Source: JABDMH01 sp965223215
Lineage (GTDB): Bacteria; Bacteroidota; Bacteroidia; Chitinophagales; Saprospiraceae
Assembly (NCBI GenBank): GCA_965223215.1
Contig: CBDCVZ010000010.1
Location: 7,192,001 to 7,256,000 of the forward strand
Length of the DNA stretch: 64,000 nucleotides
Direction: 5' to 3'
Each line of letters opens with the position of its first letter. The first letter of the stretch is position 1. Both the position numbers and the translations under genes were made by a program. The notes beneath the pieces are model-generated. The model made no database searches and was not told the DNA's origin. It saw nothing but the letters and a program-made list of their open reading frames with translations. Below are positions 44,614 through 55,500 of this stretch, one piece after another.

Positions 44614-45023
44614 GGATGGTACCGATGACCCTCGGCACGCTTTGAGACGATTTGAATTTGCAAAATACCGCGAATAGATTTTTGAACTGATAGAAGCAGT
44701 GTGAAAATAAATCAGTAGCAGCAGATAGAACCTATTACCCTGCTGACCTTGCGAAATTCTCTAGGGCAAGGGAGGGATGGGCAAGGTTTGTAATAAACGT
44801 CCTGGTCGCCAGATCTCAAAATGTGGTTGTTGTGATTGTAGAATTACATGTCAGATATGAACCAATTAATTCGTTACTCAAAAATAATTCCCGAATTCTA
44901 AGAGATATCACCCCTCTGCTCGGGTGTCCTTCGGTTGATTCAGAGTAATGATGAATTTTATCTAAGAACCTCAAAGGAGGGGTTGTGCAACAAAAGATGA
45001 TTAACCCATAAATCTAATCTAAA
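44614..45023. other. Intergenic with conserved upstream block
   Basis: About 410 bases with no recognised gene. Its 3' part holds the second copy of the conserved block (44876-44921) and presumably the promoter of the gene at 45024. Confidence 0.5.
44876..44921 (+). promoter_or_regulatory. Conserved upstream block, copy 2
   Basis: ACTCAA-x-AA, TTCCCGAATTC (44888-44898), CCC and CTGCTC (44916-44921), with the same 17-base gap as at 42143-42188. It lies 102 bases before the start at 45024. Bases between the matched parts differ, which argues for selection on the motif over simple duplication. Confidence 0.45.
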
Positions 45024-46889
45024 ATGAAATCGAAAACCACCCTAGCGATCTTATCTTTTGTATTTATTTCAGCTGCTGTTTTCTCGCAAGGCATTCACTA
45101 CCAGGCGGTGATACGTGATGATGCAGGTGCACTGCTCGCTAATCATGATGTTACCGTGCAATTTATCTTGTCGAGTGAAAATAGCGTAGAATTTTCTGAA
45201 AGCCATACAACCCAATCCGATGGCTACGGTCAGATCAATTTGACGATCGGTACGATCGATCCAGAAGGCTTTCAGCAACTGGCTTGGGGGCAGACAGACT
45301 ATGTGCTCCAAGTAAATGTAGATGTGGGATCTGGACTTACTACGGTTAGTGAAGGGCCGTTACTGACTTTGCCTTCGTCCAGTGTTAGCCAAGATCTAAA
45401 TCTGAACGATCTCTTGGACGTAACTGATACCGCAAAAAACGAATTCGATTGGTTAATCTGGGATGGGAGTGAATGGGTGGCTGGCCAATATTTTGAATAT
45501 CAAGAACTCTCTATCAACGGAAATGAACTTTCGCTGAGCGATGGCAATACCGTGACATTACCCACCATGGGTGGAGGGGTCACTTATTCCGCTGGTGAAG
45601 GCATTGTCATTTCCAACAATATAATTTCGAACTCTGGGGATGTCGATCCAGATGATGATGTGACCACAACGAGCGTGGCCGATGGAGACATTGGAGGTAC
45701 TTTTTCGAATCTTCAGATCAAGCCGGGAACTATCACATCCGACGACCTGGCAGATGGAAGCATTCAAACCGAAGATCTAGCGCCTGGCACCATCCCCCCG
45801 AGCTTGCCGCCCAGTGGTAGCGCCGGAGGTGACTTGGGTGGGTCTTTTCCCGCTCCAACTGTTACCAAGTTGCAAGGAAGGGATGTAAGCGATGGAACCC
45901 CTGGTAATGGCCAGGTCATCAAATGGAACGGTAGCAGCTGGGCACCTGCTGATGACGAAACAGGTGGTGGAGGTGGAGATATTACCGCGGTTACGGCAGG
46001 AACTGGGCTCAGTGGAGGCGGGACTAGTGGAGCCGTCACCCTCAATGCCCAAAACGGCACGGCATTGTGGAATGCCAATAGGTTGCAGGGCAAAGACTTA
46101 ACGATATCCAGCCTGGCAGCTGGTCAGGTACTCTCCTATGATGGCAACAAGTGGGTAAATGGATCTGCTCCGGATGATGGTGATTGGGATCTCAATGGGG
46201 GCATTCTAAGTACTGGATTTGAGGTACAAGCTGGTGAAATTTCAGGGTCCAGTATTCACGCAACGGGGCAATTGACCACCGATGGATCTATCGCTTCGAT
46301 GGGCCCGGCACATTTAGGTCAATCCGGTGGTATTGTACTCACGGCCACAGGCCAGGAAGCATTGTGGTTTAATGGAACATATTTTAGTTGGGGCTTTGGA
46401 GCAAATCATAACTTTTTTGCCAGGCCTGTCGGGATTGGAAAGCAAGCCACGGATCCAAGTTACATTCTTGATATAGCGGGCGTGGGACGAGCAGATCAAG
46501 ATCTTTGGGCCTTAAATTCAGATCAACGCATAAAAGAAAATATTAAACCAGTGGAAGGGGCGATCGCAGTTATTAAAAAGTTCAATCCGGTGACATTTGA
46601 TTGGAAAGAATCTTATAAAAAGAGTAGAACATCGCTCAAAGATCACAATTATGGTCTTATTGCTCAAGAGGTGGAAGAGATCATGCCAGAGATGGTAACG
46701 AGGATCACGGAGAATATCGATGGAAAAGTAATTGACGATTTCAGGGTACTGAATAAAAGTCCATTGATCACTTTGCTGTTAAAAGCAGTGCAAGAGCAGC
46801 AGGAGATCATAGATGAACAGTCCCTACTCATCTCTAAGCTCCAGAAACGTATGGATCGGATGGAATCCATGCAAAACCAAAAACCCTGA
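45024..46889 (+). CDS. Large exported fibre protein with S74 chaperone domain
   Basis: 621 residues: signal peptide (MKSKTTLAILSFVFISAAVFSQ), a beta-rich N-terminal domain (IHYQAVIRDDAGALLANHDVTVQFIL), a long low-complexity fibre body rich in G, D and S (VDPDDDVTTTSVADGDIGGTFSNLQ, GGDLGGSFPAPTVTKLQG, TGLSGGGTSGAVTL) and a C-terminal S74 domain (S499, NSDQRIKENIKP; YGLIAQEVEEIMPE) ending in a coiled coil. The opening domain is of the type seen before tail-fibre regions in many Bacteroidota. It probably forms a trimeric surface fibre after self-cleavage. The next gene begins four bases after its stop, so it is the first gene of an operon. Confidence 0.8.
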   Translation: MKSKTTLAILSFVFISAAVFSQGIHYQAVIRDDAGALLANHDVTVQFILSSENSVEFSESHTTQSDGYGQINLTIGTIDPEGFQQLAWGQTDYVLQVNVDVGSGLTTVSEGPLLTLPSSSVSQDLNLNDLLDVTDTAKNEFDWLIWDGSEWVAGQYFEYQELSINGNELSLSDGNTVTLPTMGGGVTYSAGEGIVISNNIISNSGDVDPDDDVTTTSVADGDIGGTFSNLQIKPGTITSDDLADGSIQTEDLAPGTIPPSLPPSGSAGGDLGGSFPAPTVTKLQGRDVSDGTPGNGQVIKWNGSSWAPADDETGGGGGDITAVTAGTGLSGGGTSGAVTLNAQNGTALWNANRLQGKDLTISSLAAGQVLSYDGNKWVNGSAPDDGDWDLNGGILSTGFEVQAGEISGSSIHATGQLTTDGSIASMGPAHLGQSGGIVLTATGQEALWFNGTYFSWGFGANHNFFARPVGIGKQATDPSYILDIAGVGRADQDLWALNSDQRIKENIKPVEGAIAVIKKFNPVTFDWKESYKKSRTSLKDHNYGLIAQEVEEIMPEMVTRITENIDGKVIDDFRVLNKSPLITLLLKAVQEQQEIIDEQSLLISKLQKRMDRMESMQNQKP

Positions 46890-46892
46890 CTC

Positions 46893-47855
46893 GTGCAAAT
46901 GAAATTACTTCTTATGGTGGCAAGTATCTTTTGCCTGGCCACATATTTACCGAGCCAGAATTTGCAGCGGCAGGTATTTGCATTAAGTGGCGGTAGCTTT
47001 CAAGACTCAACCTTTCATATTAGCAGTACCATTGGTGAGCCAGTCATTGGATCCGTTCTTCTGGGAGACCTATATTATAGCCAGGGTTTTCAACAAGGTG
47101 ATTTATCTGTCTGCAGTTTGTCACCCAGTGTCACCGGTGTGGATCAAGTAAGCTGTCCCGATAGCGATGATGGCTGGACGACTGTGCAGATAAGTGGAGG
47201 TCAACAGCCCTTTAGTTTTTTGTGGAATGATGGCGCCACTCTAAAAGATCGCAATAACCTAGCTCCTGGCAGCTACTTTGTTACAGTAACCGACGCTCTG
47301 GGTTGTGCTGGGAGCGCTGGTGTAAGTATTGGTGCCCCTGATTCCTTTAAAATTCAAATTGATTCCATTCATCCCGCTAGTACGGGTGCTATGGATGGAT
47401 CCATAGATGTGAGCGTTACTGGGGGTACCTTACCATATACCTACAGCTGGAGTGGCCCTAATGGCTATACCGCCAGCACCGAAGACATCTCACAGTTGGA
47501 GCTGGGTGTTTACAATTTGGTCGTCACGGATGATCGCGGCTGTGATGGGATGTTTGAGGTGGAAGTTGAGGCCGTAACAAGAGTATACCAACCAGATTGG
47601 CTAGGGAAAGTGCAAGTTTGGCCTAATCCAGCACAAGACCAGCTCCATCTCTCGTTTCCGACTGAAATCAACGGGCTCGTTCGGTTGGAGCTTTATGATA
47701 TCTTGGATAGAAGGCTGACAGATCAGCTCATTAATCCGCAACGAAGTCAGACAGACATTACGCTTCGTGGGCTGGCTCCGGGCATGCTCATCTTGCACTT
47801 ACATTGGAAGGGAGAGACAGGCTCCATTAGATTAATCCGGCAACCTGCTAACTGA
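46893..47855 (+). CDS. SprB-repeat protein with T9SS sorting tail
   Basis: 320 residues: signal peptide (LLLMVASIFCLATYLPSQ), a domain common in T9SS proteins (RQVFALSGGSFQDSTFHISSTIGEPVIGS), two SprB-type repeats (VTGVDQVSCPDSDDGWTTVQISGGQQPFSFLW and HPASTGAMDGSIDVSVTGGTLPYTYSWSG) and a type A Por-secretion domain (VQVWPNPAQDQLHLSF). SprB is a gliding adhesin in Flavobacterium; here the repeats mark a small surface adhesin. It lies between the fibre gene and the barrel gene with gaps of 3 and 9 bases. Confidence 0.85.
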   Translation: MQMKLLLMVASIFCLATYLPSQNLQRQVFALSGGSFQDSTFHISSTIGEPVIGSVLLGDLYYSQGFQQGDLSVCSLSPSVTGVDQVSCPDSDDGWTTVQISGGQQPFSFLWNDGATLKDRNNLAPGSYFVTVTDALGCAGSAGVSIGAPDSFKIQIDSIHPASTGAMDGSIDVSVTGGTLPYTYSWSGPNGYTASTEDISQLELGVYNLVVTDDRGCDGMFEVEVEAVTRVYQPDWLGKVQVWPNPAQDQLHLSFPTEINGLVRLELYDILDRRLTDQLINPQRSQTDITLRGLAPGMLILHLHWKGETGSIRLIRQPAN

Positions 47856-47864
47856 GTTGTAAGG

Positions 47865-49571
47865 ATGTCACGTCAGATCATCACGGGCTGTTATTTTGTG
47901 CTACCACTTATGTGGAGTGTGAACCTTCTTGGACAGTACACGCAAGGAAGTGGCGTCGGTTTTTCCAATACGTTGCATTTGCAAACTGAATGGTACAGTT
48001 CCTCCGGTATCACACAGCGAAGAGTGCCATTCTCCTGGTCGCTCAGTGGTAACCCAACCGTTCGTTGGCTGGGTCAATCACTTCCATTCTCATTTTTACT
48101 CTCCAACTACCAAAGTTCGTTTACACAACCCTTCAATTTCTTTGGCATCAGTCCTTCGTACCGTTGGGCTAGAGTACATTTGGGCTATCGCAATCTTAAT
48201 TTTTCACCATTTACCTTGGGCAATCATCGCATGCTGGGTGCCGGCATCGAATTGACCCCCGGAAAATGGCATTTTAGTTTTGCCTATGGTCGATTTCGCA
48301 AGGCCATCGAACGGGATTCGAGTTTTCAAGGTCTCGTACCCGGAGTATTCCAACATATAGCTTCCTTCAGTCGATTTGGGTTTGCAACTAAAATTGGATA
48401 CGGTAATCCGGATTCGGCCTATGTTGCATTTTCATATTTGAGTGGAAATGATCGAGACCAAAGTCTGGACAATGCCTTTATGCGGTTTGGAATCCGGCCT
48501 GCCCAAAATGCCGTACTCGGAATGTCAACAAGTTTTCGAATGGCAAAGAAATTATTCTGGAAGACAGAGTTGGCGGTCAGTGCCTATACGCGTGACAGCA
48601 ATGCCGACACGGTGGATATTGGGGACAATACCTTACTGGAAGCATTGAATAATTTATTCGAGATAAAGGAATCCTCACAGGGATTTGTAGCCGCAGAAAC
48701 CAGCCTTGCATGGCAGGGTAAAATATTTGGGTTTAAGGCTTCATATCGTCGAATTGATCCAGATTTTAAGTCCATGGGCACCTACTACCTGCAGACAGAT
48801 ATGGAACAAATCAGGATGGGCCCGAGCATCCGCTTTGCCAAGGGTATCATTCAGGGCACGGTGGGCTGGCAAAGAGACAATCTAAAGAAATTGAAAGGAC
48901 GGACCTCCGATAGGTTTATCGGCAATGCGCTTTTCGATTATCAATTTAGTCCAGGGTTTGGCCTCTCCTTTCAGTACGCAAATTTTGGTTTTACCCAGTC
49001 ACCGCTCACCCGCAATATTGTCGATACGACCTTGCTCGAACAGATAAACCAAAGCATCTCTGTGATGCCCCGATGGACGATCGCCGGACAGAAAATTGTG
49101 CACACATCACAAATGGTATTTAGTTACAATGAATTGGCAGATCGTCGCACCCAAATATTTGTACCGACCGACATCTCATCCCTTCAGGTGAGCCTAACCC
49201 ACGGTTTGAATTTTATCGTTAGTGGTTTGGGTTTAACATTCAATGCATTTTACCATAATAATCAAACCAACCTCTTTGAGAGTGCTACGTTGGGTGCGGG
49301 TACGGGCATACAAGTTCCTCTTTTCCAGAGCAAGGCCTCCTTGGTCGCCAATGGAACTTATTTCCACAATGACTATCTCGAAGCGGGAACCAGCCAAACA
49401 ATGCAGGCATCGCTGCAAGTTAGTTTTCCCCTTTCACCGAAACATGGCATTAACCTTGGCCTGAATTGGCTCCAGAACAAAAGTATCGATCAGTCGATCA
49501 TTCCATCTTTTACGGAATGGCGATTCCGGTCCGGCTACTCCTACACTTTTTCCAATAAATCCAAAAAATAA
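47865..49571 (+). CDS. Probable outer-membrane beta-barrel protein
   Basis: 568 residues with signal peptide (GCYFVLPLMWSVNLLGQ). The rest has alternating polar and aromatic strands (RVHLGYRNLNFSPF, HFSFAYGRFRKAIE, GLSFQYANFGFTQSP, EWRFRSGYSYTFS), as in a large barrel. I do not recognise a named family. The position between an SprB protein and a giant surface protein suggests a secretion pore or anchor for those proteins; that is inference. It could also be a porin. Confidence 0.6.
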   Translation: MSRQIITGCYFVLPLMWSVNLLGQYTQGSGVGFSNTLHLQTEWYSSSGITQRRVPFSWSLSGNPTVRWLGQSLPFSFLLSNYQSSFTQPFNFFGISPSYRWARVHLGYRNLNFSPFTLGNHRMLGAGIELTPGKWHFSFAYGRFRKAIERDSSFQGLVPGVFQHIASFSRFGFATKIGYGNPDSAYVAFSYLSGNDRDQSLDNAFMRFGIRPAQNAVLGMSTSFRMAKKLFWKTELAVSAYTRDSNADTVDIGDNTLLEALNNLFEIKESSQGFVAAETSLAWQGKIFGFKASYRRIDPDFKSMGTYYLQTDMEQIRMGPSIRFAKGIIQGTVGWQRDNLKKLKGRTSDRFIGNALFDYQFSPGFGLSFQYANFGFTQSPLTRNIVDTTLLEQINQSISVMPRWTIAGQKIVHTSQMVFSYNELADRRTQIFVPTDISSLQVSLTHGLNFIVSGLGLTFNAFYHNNQTNLFESATLGAGTGIQVPLFQSKASLVANGTYFHNDYLEAGTSQTMQASLQVSFPLSPKHGINLGLNWLQNKSIDQSIIPSFTEWRFRSGYSYTFSNKSKK

Positions 49572-49577
49572 ATTGTC

Positions 49578-52500
49578 GTGACAAAAAATATTAGAGGAGT
49601 TTTGGCACAACTGTGGATTCTGACTGTGCTGGGAGGGCTGATTATTCAGGTCTCACCCGCATTCGGCCAAACGGGAAATGAAGTGAATGTTAATATTGTT
49701 GTTCAAGCGCCGTATAGTCCTTATTACTATGATTACAGGGATAAACTCCTCATTACCGTACAAAATAAAACCAACCAAATTCAACATGTAAAGGTAGTAG
49801 GACAAATTGTGGGTGATAATGATGTCATTGTTTCTACGCATGAGTCTTATTTCCCACCACAACCCCTAACACTCAATCCGTTGGAAATTCGTACCATTTT
49901 TGGGTCTCAGCAATCGCAGGGGTTTTTTGATCAAAAAAACCTACTAATCACTGCTCCAGACGACGTTAAAAATCTCATTATTGCCACCGGATTATTACCG
50001 GAGGGTAACTACCAGATTTGTCTGCAGGCCCGTGACTACCAATCTTCAGTGCCGCTTTCCCAAGAAGCACCCTTGGGGTGTGCTTTCATTCCAATCACTT
50101 ATTTAAATCCACCTATTTTAATTAATCCTCTCTGCGAAGGTGAAATCATTGCTCAGCACGGTGTCTTTCCCACCTTTAATTGGACGCCGCCTACGGGCAG
50201 TCAAGTCGGTGCACAAATCCGTTATGATTTATTTATTGTGAAGTTATTTCCAGGCCAAAATCCGAACGATGCCGTGGCGGCAGCCGTCGAGGCTGGATCA
50301 GGTGAATTTATTGCGAAGCGCGGTTTGATGACTCCCTTTTACACCTTGCTGCCAACAGATCTTCCGCTTGAAATAGGTGCCCAGTATGGTTGGCAAGTGA
50401 TCGCCAGGGATCTTACTGAGTTGGTACCTATCGAAAATGGAGGTAGGAGCGAGGTGTGTCAGTTTTATGTGCGCACGAATACCGAGGAGCGGAAATCACC
50501 GGAGGTGGGTGCACCGACCGCCGTAATTAAAACGGATTTTCCGCTTATTTCTTCCATCAAAGGGAGGCTATTGTATAAGTTTCCCAGCGCGGCAACGTAC
50601 GTGGATTTATCTGCTAATGAATTTGTGACACAAACTATGGATGTATCTGAGATTCCGATCTCCTATGATGTAATATCCGGTCCAGTCAGAGTGCATAAGG
50701 CACCATTAGTAATTCCGTATTTGAATAAAGCGGATTTATCGTCTGGAGGGGCCAAACCACTGGCAAACAAAGTAGTACGGCTGGTAGTGTATGAGCTGCA
50801 TCATGATTTGGATGACCATGCCTTTTTAAGAAACCAGGCCCTCCAGACTTTGGAGACAACCAAAACCGATGCCCATGGTAATTTTTCATTTAGCTACCTG
50901 AGTATGGATACCCTCTATGGAAAGACCGTATCCTTTTATTCTGGAGATGTGCTGGGGCAATACCTTGTCACCAAAGTTTTACGCATTGTGGTAGAGGACC
51001 ATCATTTTTGTAGCCCAGCCACAAATATTGTGCTGAATCCGGGCACCGCCTTGGACATGGGCGATCTGACGGTCTATACAAATTCATATCGGGGCGTTTA
51101 TTGCATATACAAGGCTTTAGATCCCAGGTATCAGCAAAAGCTTTCAAATCAACAAGCTGTACCTAATATCAGCGTCGCAATTTATAAAAGTGGCATTTAT
51201 GGGCCCTATGAAGAAGGTAATACTACCCAGGTAAAGCAAGATGGTTTTCTCAAAAAGGTTTTTTCTGGCACTAGTAATGCAAAGGGTGAGATTACCATTG
51301 ACTACCTAACGAAGCATATTTATGATAATGCGGCCGATCGATATTTCATCAGTGCCACTACACAGGAATTTAATAGCCAAAGCGCCTACATCTACAAGGA
51401 CCAATTGAAAACGACGCCAGTCTTAAAATACCACCACCAAGGTAAGGTTGGCATCAAGGTGCCCTATGGCCCTTTTTTTGGTCCCATCCCCGTATTTAAC
51501 AATGAATATAAATACGAGACTTTCCGCGACACCGTGCAACTCATACCCGAAAGGCCAAAGGTGTGGGGAGACGTAATGGGTAAAAGCTGGGATCTTGCAG
51601 CTACTGATTTTAGTGCTGGTGCAAGTGACGTTGTGGGGATTGGTAATTACTCCGATCACCAAATGCAGGCTTTTTTCCCAGGTGCAAACTTCTCCACCTC
51701 TGGCACAAATAGTGTTCTAGAGGGTGCTTCGGTGAGTCTGCTTCAAGCAGGTGTCAATAAATCTTATCCAAGTCTCACCATATTGACGGGTGGTCAAGGT
51801 AAATATAGTTTTGACAATCTTCCGCTCGAAGAGAAAGAAAATCCTGGTGAGCAAGGGGCTTTTTCCGTGATCGGACCCAGGCGAACTCTTATTGCTAGTA
51901 AGTCTGGATATAAAACATGGTTACAAGATCTAGGAATATTAGCTTGGGGAGCATTGGAGTACCGCCAGATTAATTTGGAACCTAAGGGTCGAGTCTACGG
52001 TTGGGTTGAAAATGAGCAGGGCGAGCCCATCAAAGCAAAAATCTACATTAACGAGGAGGCTCATACGACTACCATGTTTAATTCGTCCTTGCAGAGTTCG
52101 GCGGGCATTCCCCTTCCAGCCAAACAAATTTTTGGGTTGGCTGCACCTGCTGGAAACGTGCAGGTTCATATCGTACCGGAAGATTTGGTCTATGCTGAAA
52201 ATACGGTGCATAGGTATGTGCCAGAATCTAATGAACCGGTTAGTTTGGGGGCCTTTGTTGTCAAAAAAATGCGTCACCGCATTCAATTACAAGTGTATCA
52301 AGAGGTCGTTGATATTGATATGAACAAACCTGATCCGATTTCTAAATATCAAAAACCAGTGAAAAATGCCTTAGTAAGGATTAATAATATTCTGGGTGCT
52401 CCTATTCAGAATTCGTACAAATCCACTGAGTCCGTTCAAGTACTCCGGGCCACCGATTTTAGTCAAACTGGGCAAACATGGGGATACACTGATGAGCAGG

Positions 52501-55500
52501 GAATTTTAACCCTGATTTTTGATAATAACGACGACTATTTTTCACTGGACATTCTACCTCCACAGGACCTTAAATTGGCCAAGGCATCAATTGACGTTAC
52601 CAACAAACCTAGTATTGATATCAAAGCATTACCCGTAGTCATACTCAAATATGGTAATTGGCTATCGGGGAAAGTGACCGATACAAACGGATCTCCGGTA
52701 GCAAATGCTCGAATAAGTTTTGCCAATACCTCCGAAACAATAGAGACTTTTAGTGATCCCTCGGGCAACTATGTTTTGAAGGGCCTTCCGGATGCCTTAG
52801 CACAATGCGCTTTTACGGCTTCCAATACGGACCCCAACCGAAATCTACTGGGGAAAACCCGGAGCTTTCCGGTTTTGCCAGATACCGCTAATTTTGTCTT
52901 GGCGGATCTCCCATTTAATTGTCCAGATATTTGGGGTTTTAAGGTAAGTTTCACCAATATCACTCCCAGCCAAGATGAATTTGTATGCGATGGCTACCTG
53001 CACGATTTAGTCGGTAATCCCAATTTCAGTCCGACTGATCCCAACTTGAAACTCCCATTCTCACAGATACTATTGAAAGAAGATGGAGAAAAAATGGTGC
53101 CGGTTAATACCAATTTTGAAATCGATGTTTCCGGGGTGCAATTACGCCATTTCAAAGAATTTGTCGTTAAGGTAGAGCCAGATCCAGGTTCTTCTAAATT
53201 GAAAATCGTAGGGAAGGATGATAAAACAGGTAGTTTAGTCGGCAAGCCAAAATTATTGGTTTCTTCCTTTACCTTTCATGAGGCCTATGCTCAGCTGAAA
53301 GACATTAAACCGGAGTCTTCGCATAAGAGTCAACCGGCCACCGACCAGGTGATGCCGCTTTCTCCAGAAACCGGCTTTCAGCAGGCCGATGCGACCCTTT
53401 TTGCTGGTATGATCTATCAGATCTTGGGTGCAGAAGCTCAAATTAGTTTACAAGATGAGCAAGGGAAATGGTCGGTAAAAACCCTTTCATCAACCAATTA
53501 TCCCATACAAAAATTTCGGGTCGCAAATCCCCTTGGAGCAGACGGAAATTTTACGTTTAAGCTGCAGGCATTTAATGCTGTCGCTGTTTCCGCTACTTCG
53601 TATACCTATTCCGATACCCTCTCATTAAGTTCAAGTCTCAAGGTCGGACCCATTGAAAATTGTGTTCCTCCCATCCTTGACGTGTCCATGGGAGATATTA
53701 AATTTTATCGAGACGGTTATCAGGAACTATCTGGTGACAAGCCCATACAATTTGATCTTGAGAAGTGGACGGTCGTGGCAGATGATTGGAGTTTTAAGAT
53801 GAATGATAATGGTTTGCAAGCCAAACAAGGTACCCTGAAGACAGGCCTATTTACCACGAAGATTAAGGACATCGAAATATTACCCCAGTCACTTGATATT
53901 TCAAAGTTTGATCAAAACAGTATCGCCCTGGGTGATGACGTACTCGATCTAGATATCAAGGCCGATGTCGTGACTTTTGCATATCGCGAGTCCTGTCCGA
54001 CCGATCAGAAATCACACTGGGAATTTAGCATACTCGGTGTTGAAGGCAAGCATGCAGCCGAGATCCAGCCCTTGCCGGGCATGGCCAGTACCGATAGAAT
54101 ATTGATAGAGAAAGCGAGCCTCTATAGCAATGGTGATCAAGTCATCACAGTGGGGAGTTCGAAGAGCACGGTGCGGATCTATGATATTGTGGATTTTAAG
54201 CCCAAGACCATTTCACTTGCTGAGGGTGGGGTGGACATCCATGGATTTCTTGACGCAGGAATCCCTCTGTTGGAAGAAGGGAACGGTGGCTTTAGATACC
54301 GGAAGGAAGGAGGTAAGGTTGTTGACGAGTTTTTGGGATCAAGTTTTAAGTTCATTGGACCTGGGAAAGTAGAATTTACGCCACCGAATGTGGGTGGAGT
54401 TCAAAAAATCGAACCAGGCCTACTGGAAGTGACTGGCTCGATCACCGATCCAGAAGGCATCGTATTGCAGGGACTGCTGCGAAAGACGAAGCAACAAACC
54501 ATCTTGAAAGTGGATCCCCTGGGGCAGTCACTGAAGATTGGTGAAAATTCTAAACTTGTCGATGTGACTGGCGATTTGAAAGTCAATACGGCAAAGAAAG
54601 CATGGGATCATTTTACATTCTCTGGCGATTTGAATGGCTTTAAAGGGATCGCTGGCAAAACCCGCAAGACGTTTACTGTCTACGGGGCGATTCGTGCGGA
54701 GAACGAGGGACTCGATGTAAGCAAGATTGCCGCTAGTTTTCCTGGAATTGATATCACCTATGATTTTAAACACAACAGGCTGGTGGGTGAACTCGAATTT
54801 AAGCAATCGTTTGCATCATTGAGTCTGGAAGGCCATGTAAACTTGTTGATGGATTCAGACGGTTGGTATTTTGCCGCCAATGGAAAATTGAAAACTCCTG
54901 CGCTCGGTGATTTTGGTGCGGGGCTTGCCATTGGTGACTACAACATTATCAATCCAAAGGAAAATAAGAACCAGGTGCTACTCAATAATTTGAGTAATAA
55001 CTGCTATAAAAAGCAAATACCCAGCACCTTTAAGGCTGGATTTTCGGGATTTATGTTTTCGGGCGCACGCAGCATACCCGGTTTCAGTATTCCAGAGACC
55101 TCTTTTACGTTTCCTGGTGGCAAGGCATACTTAAAAGGCAGTACTGGCATCAATGCCATGGTGTACATGAATTTTACCGATGCTGCTAATCTATATGGAA
55201 TTGGGGTGATTGGCCATGCTGATGTCAAACTAGGGCTTGAGACGCTCGCGTGCGCGAGTATTTCAGGCAGTCTAAGTGCCATGTTGGGGTTGATAGGAGC
55301 GTATAATTCGAGTTCCGGTGTCTTTAATCTGGATGGGTGCGGTGGGATCACCGTCAAAGGAAGTGTGAGTCTGGAGTTCCCCTATCCGTGCTTGAAGTTA
55401 CTGTGTTGTAAAGGTCTCAAGAACATCAGCATCTCAGAAAGCCTTAAGGCTGAGATGACGATCAGCAGTGCTAATCCCGCGCCTAAATTTGATTTGGGCT

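Noticed and set aside
42269..46889. Tail-fibre and S74 domains as signs of a prophage
   Set aside because: No capsid, portal, terminase, integrase or lysis genes are nearby, and each protein has a bacterial signal peptide.
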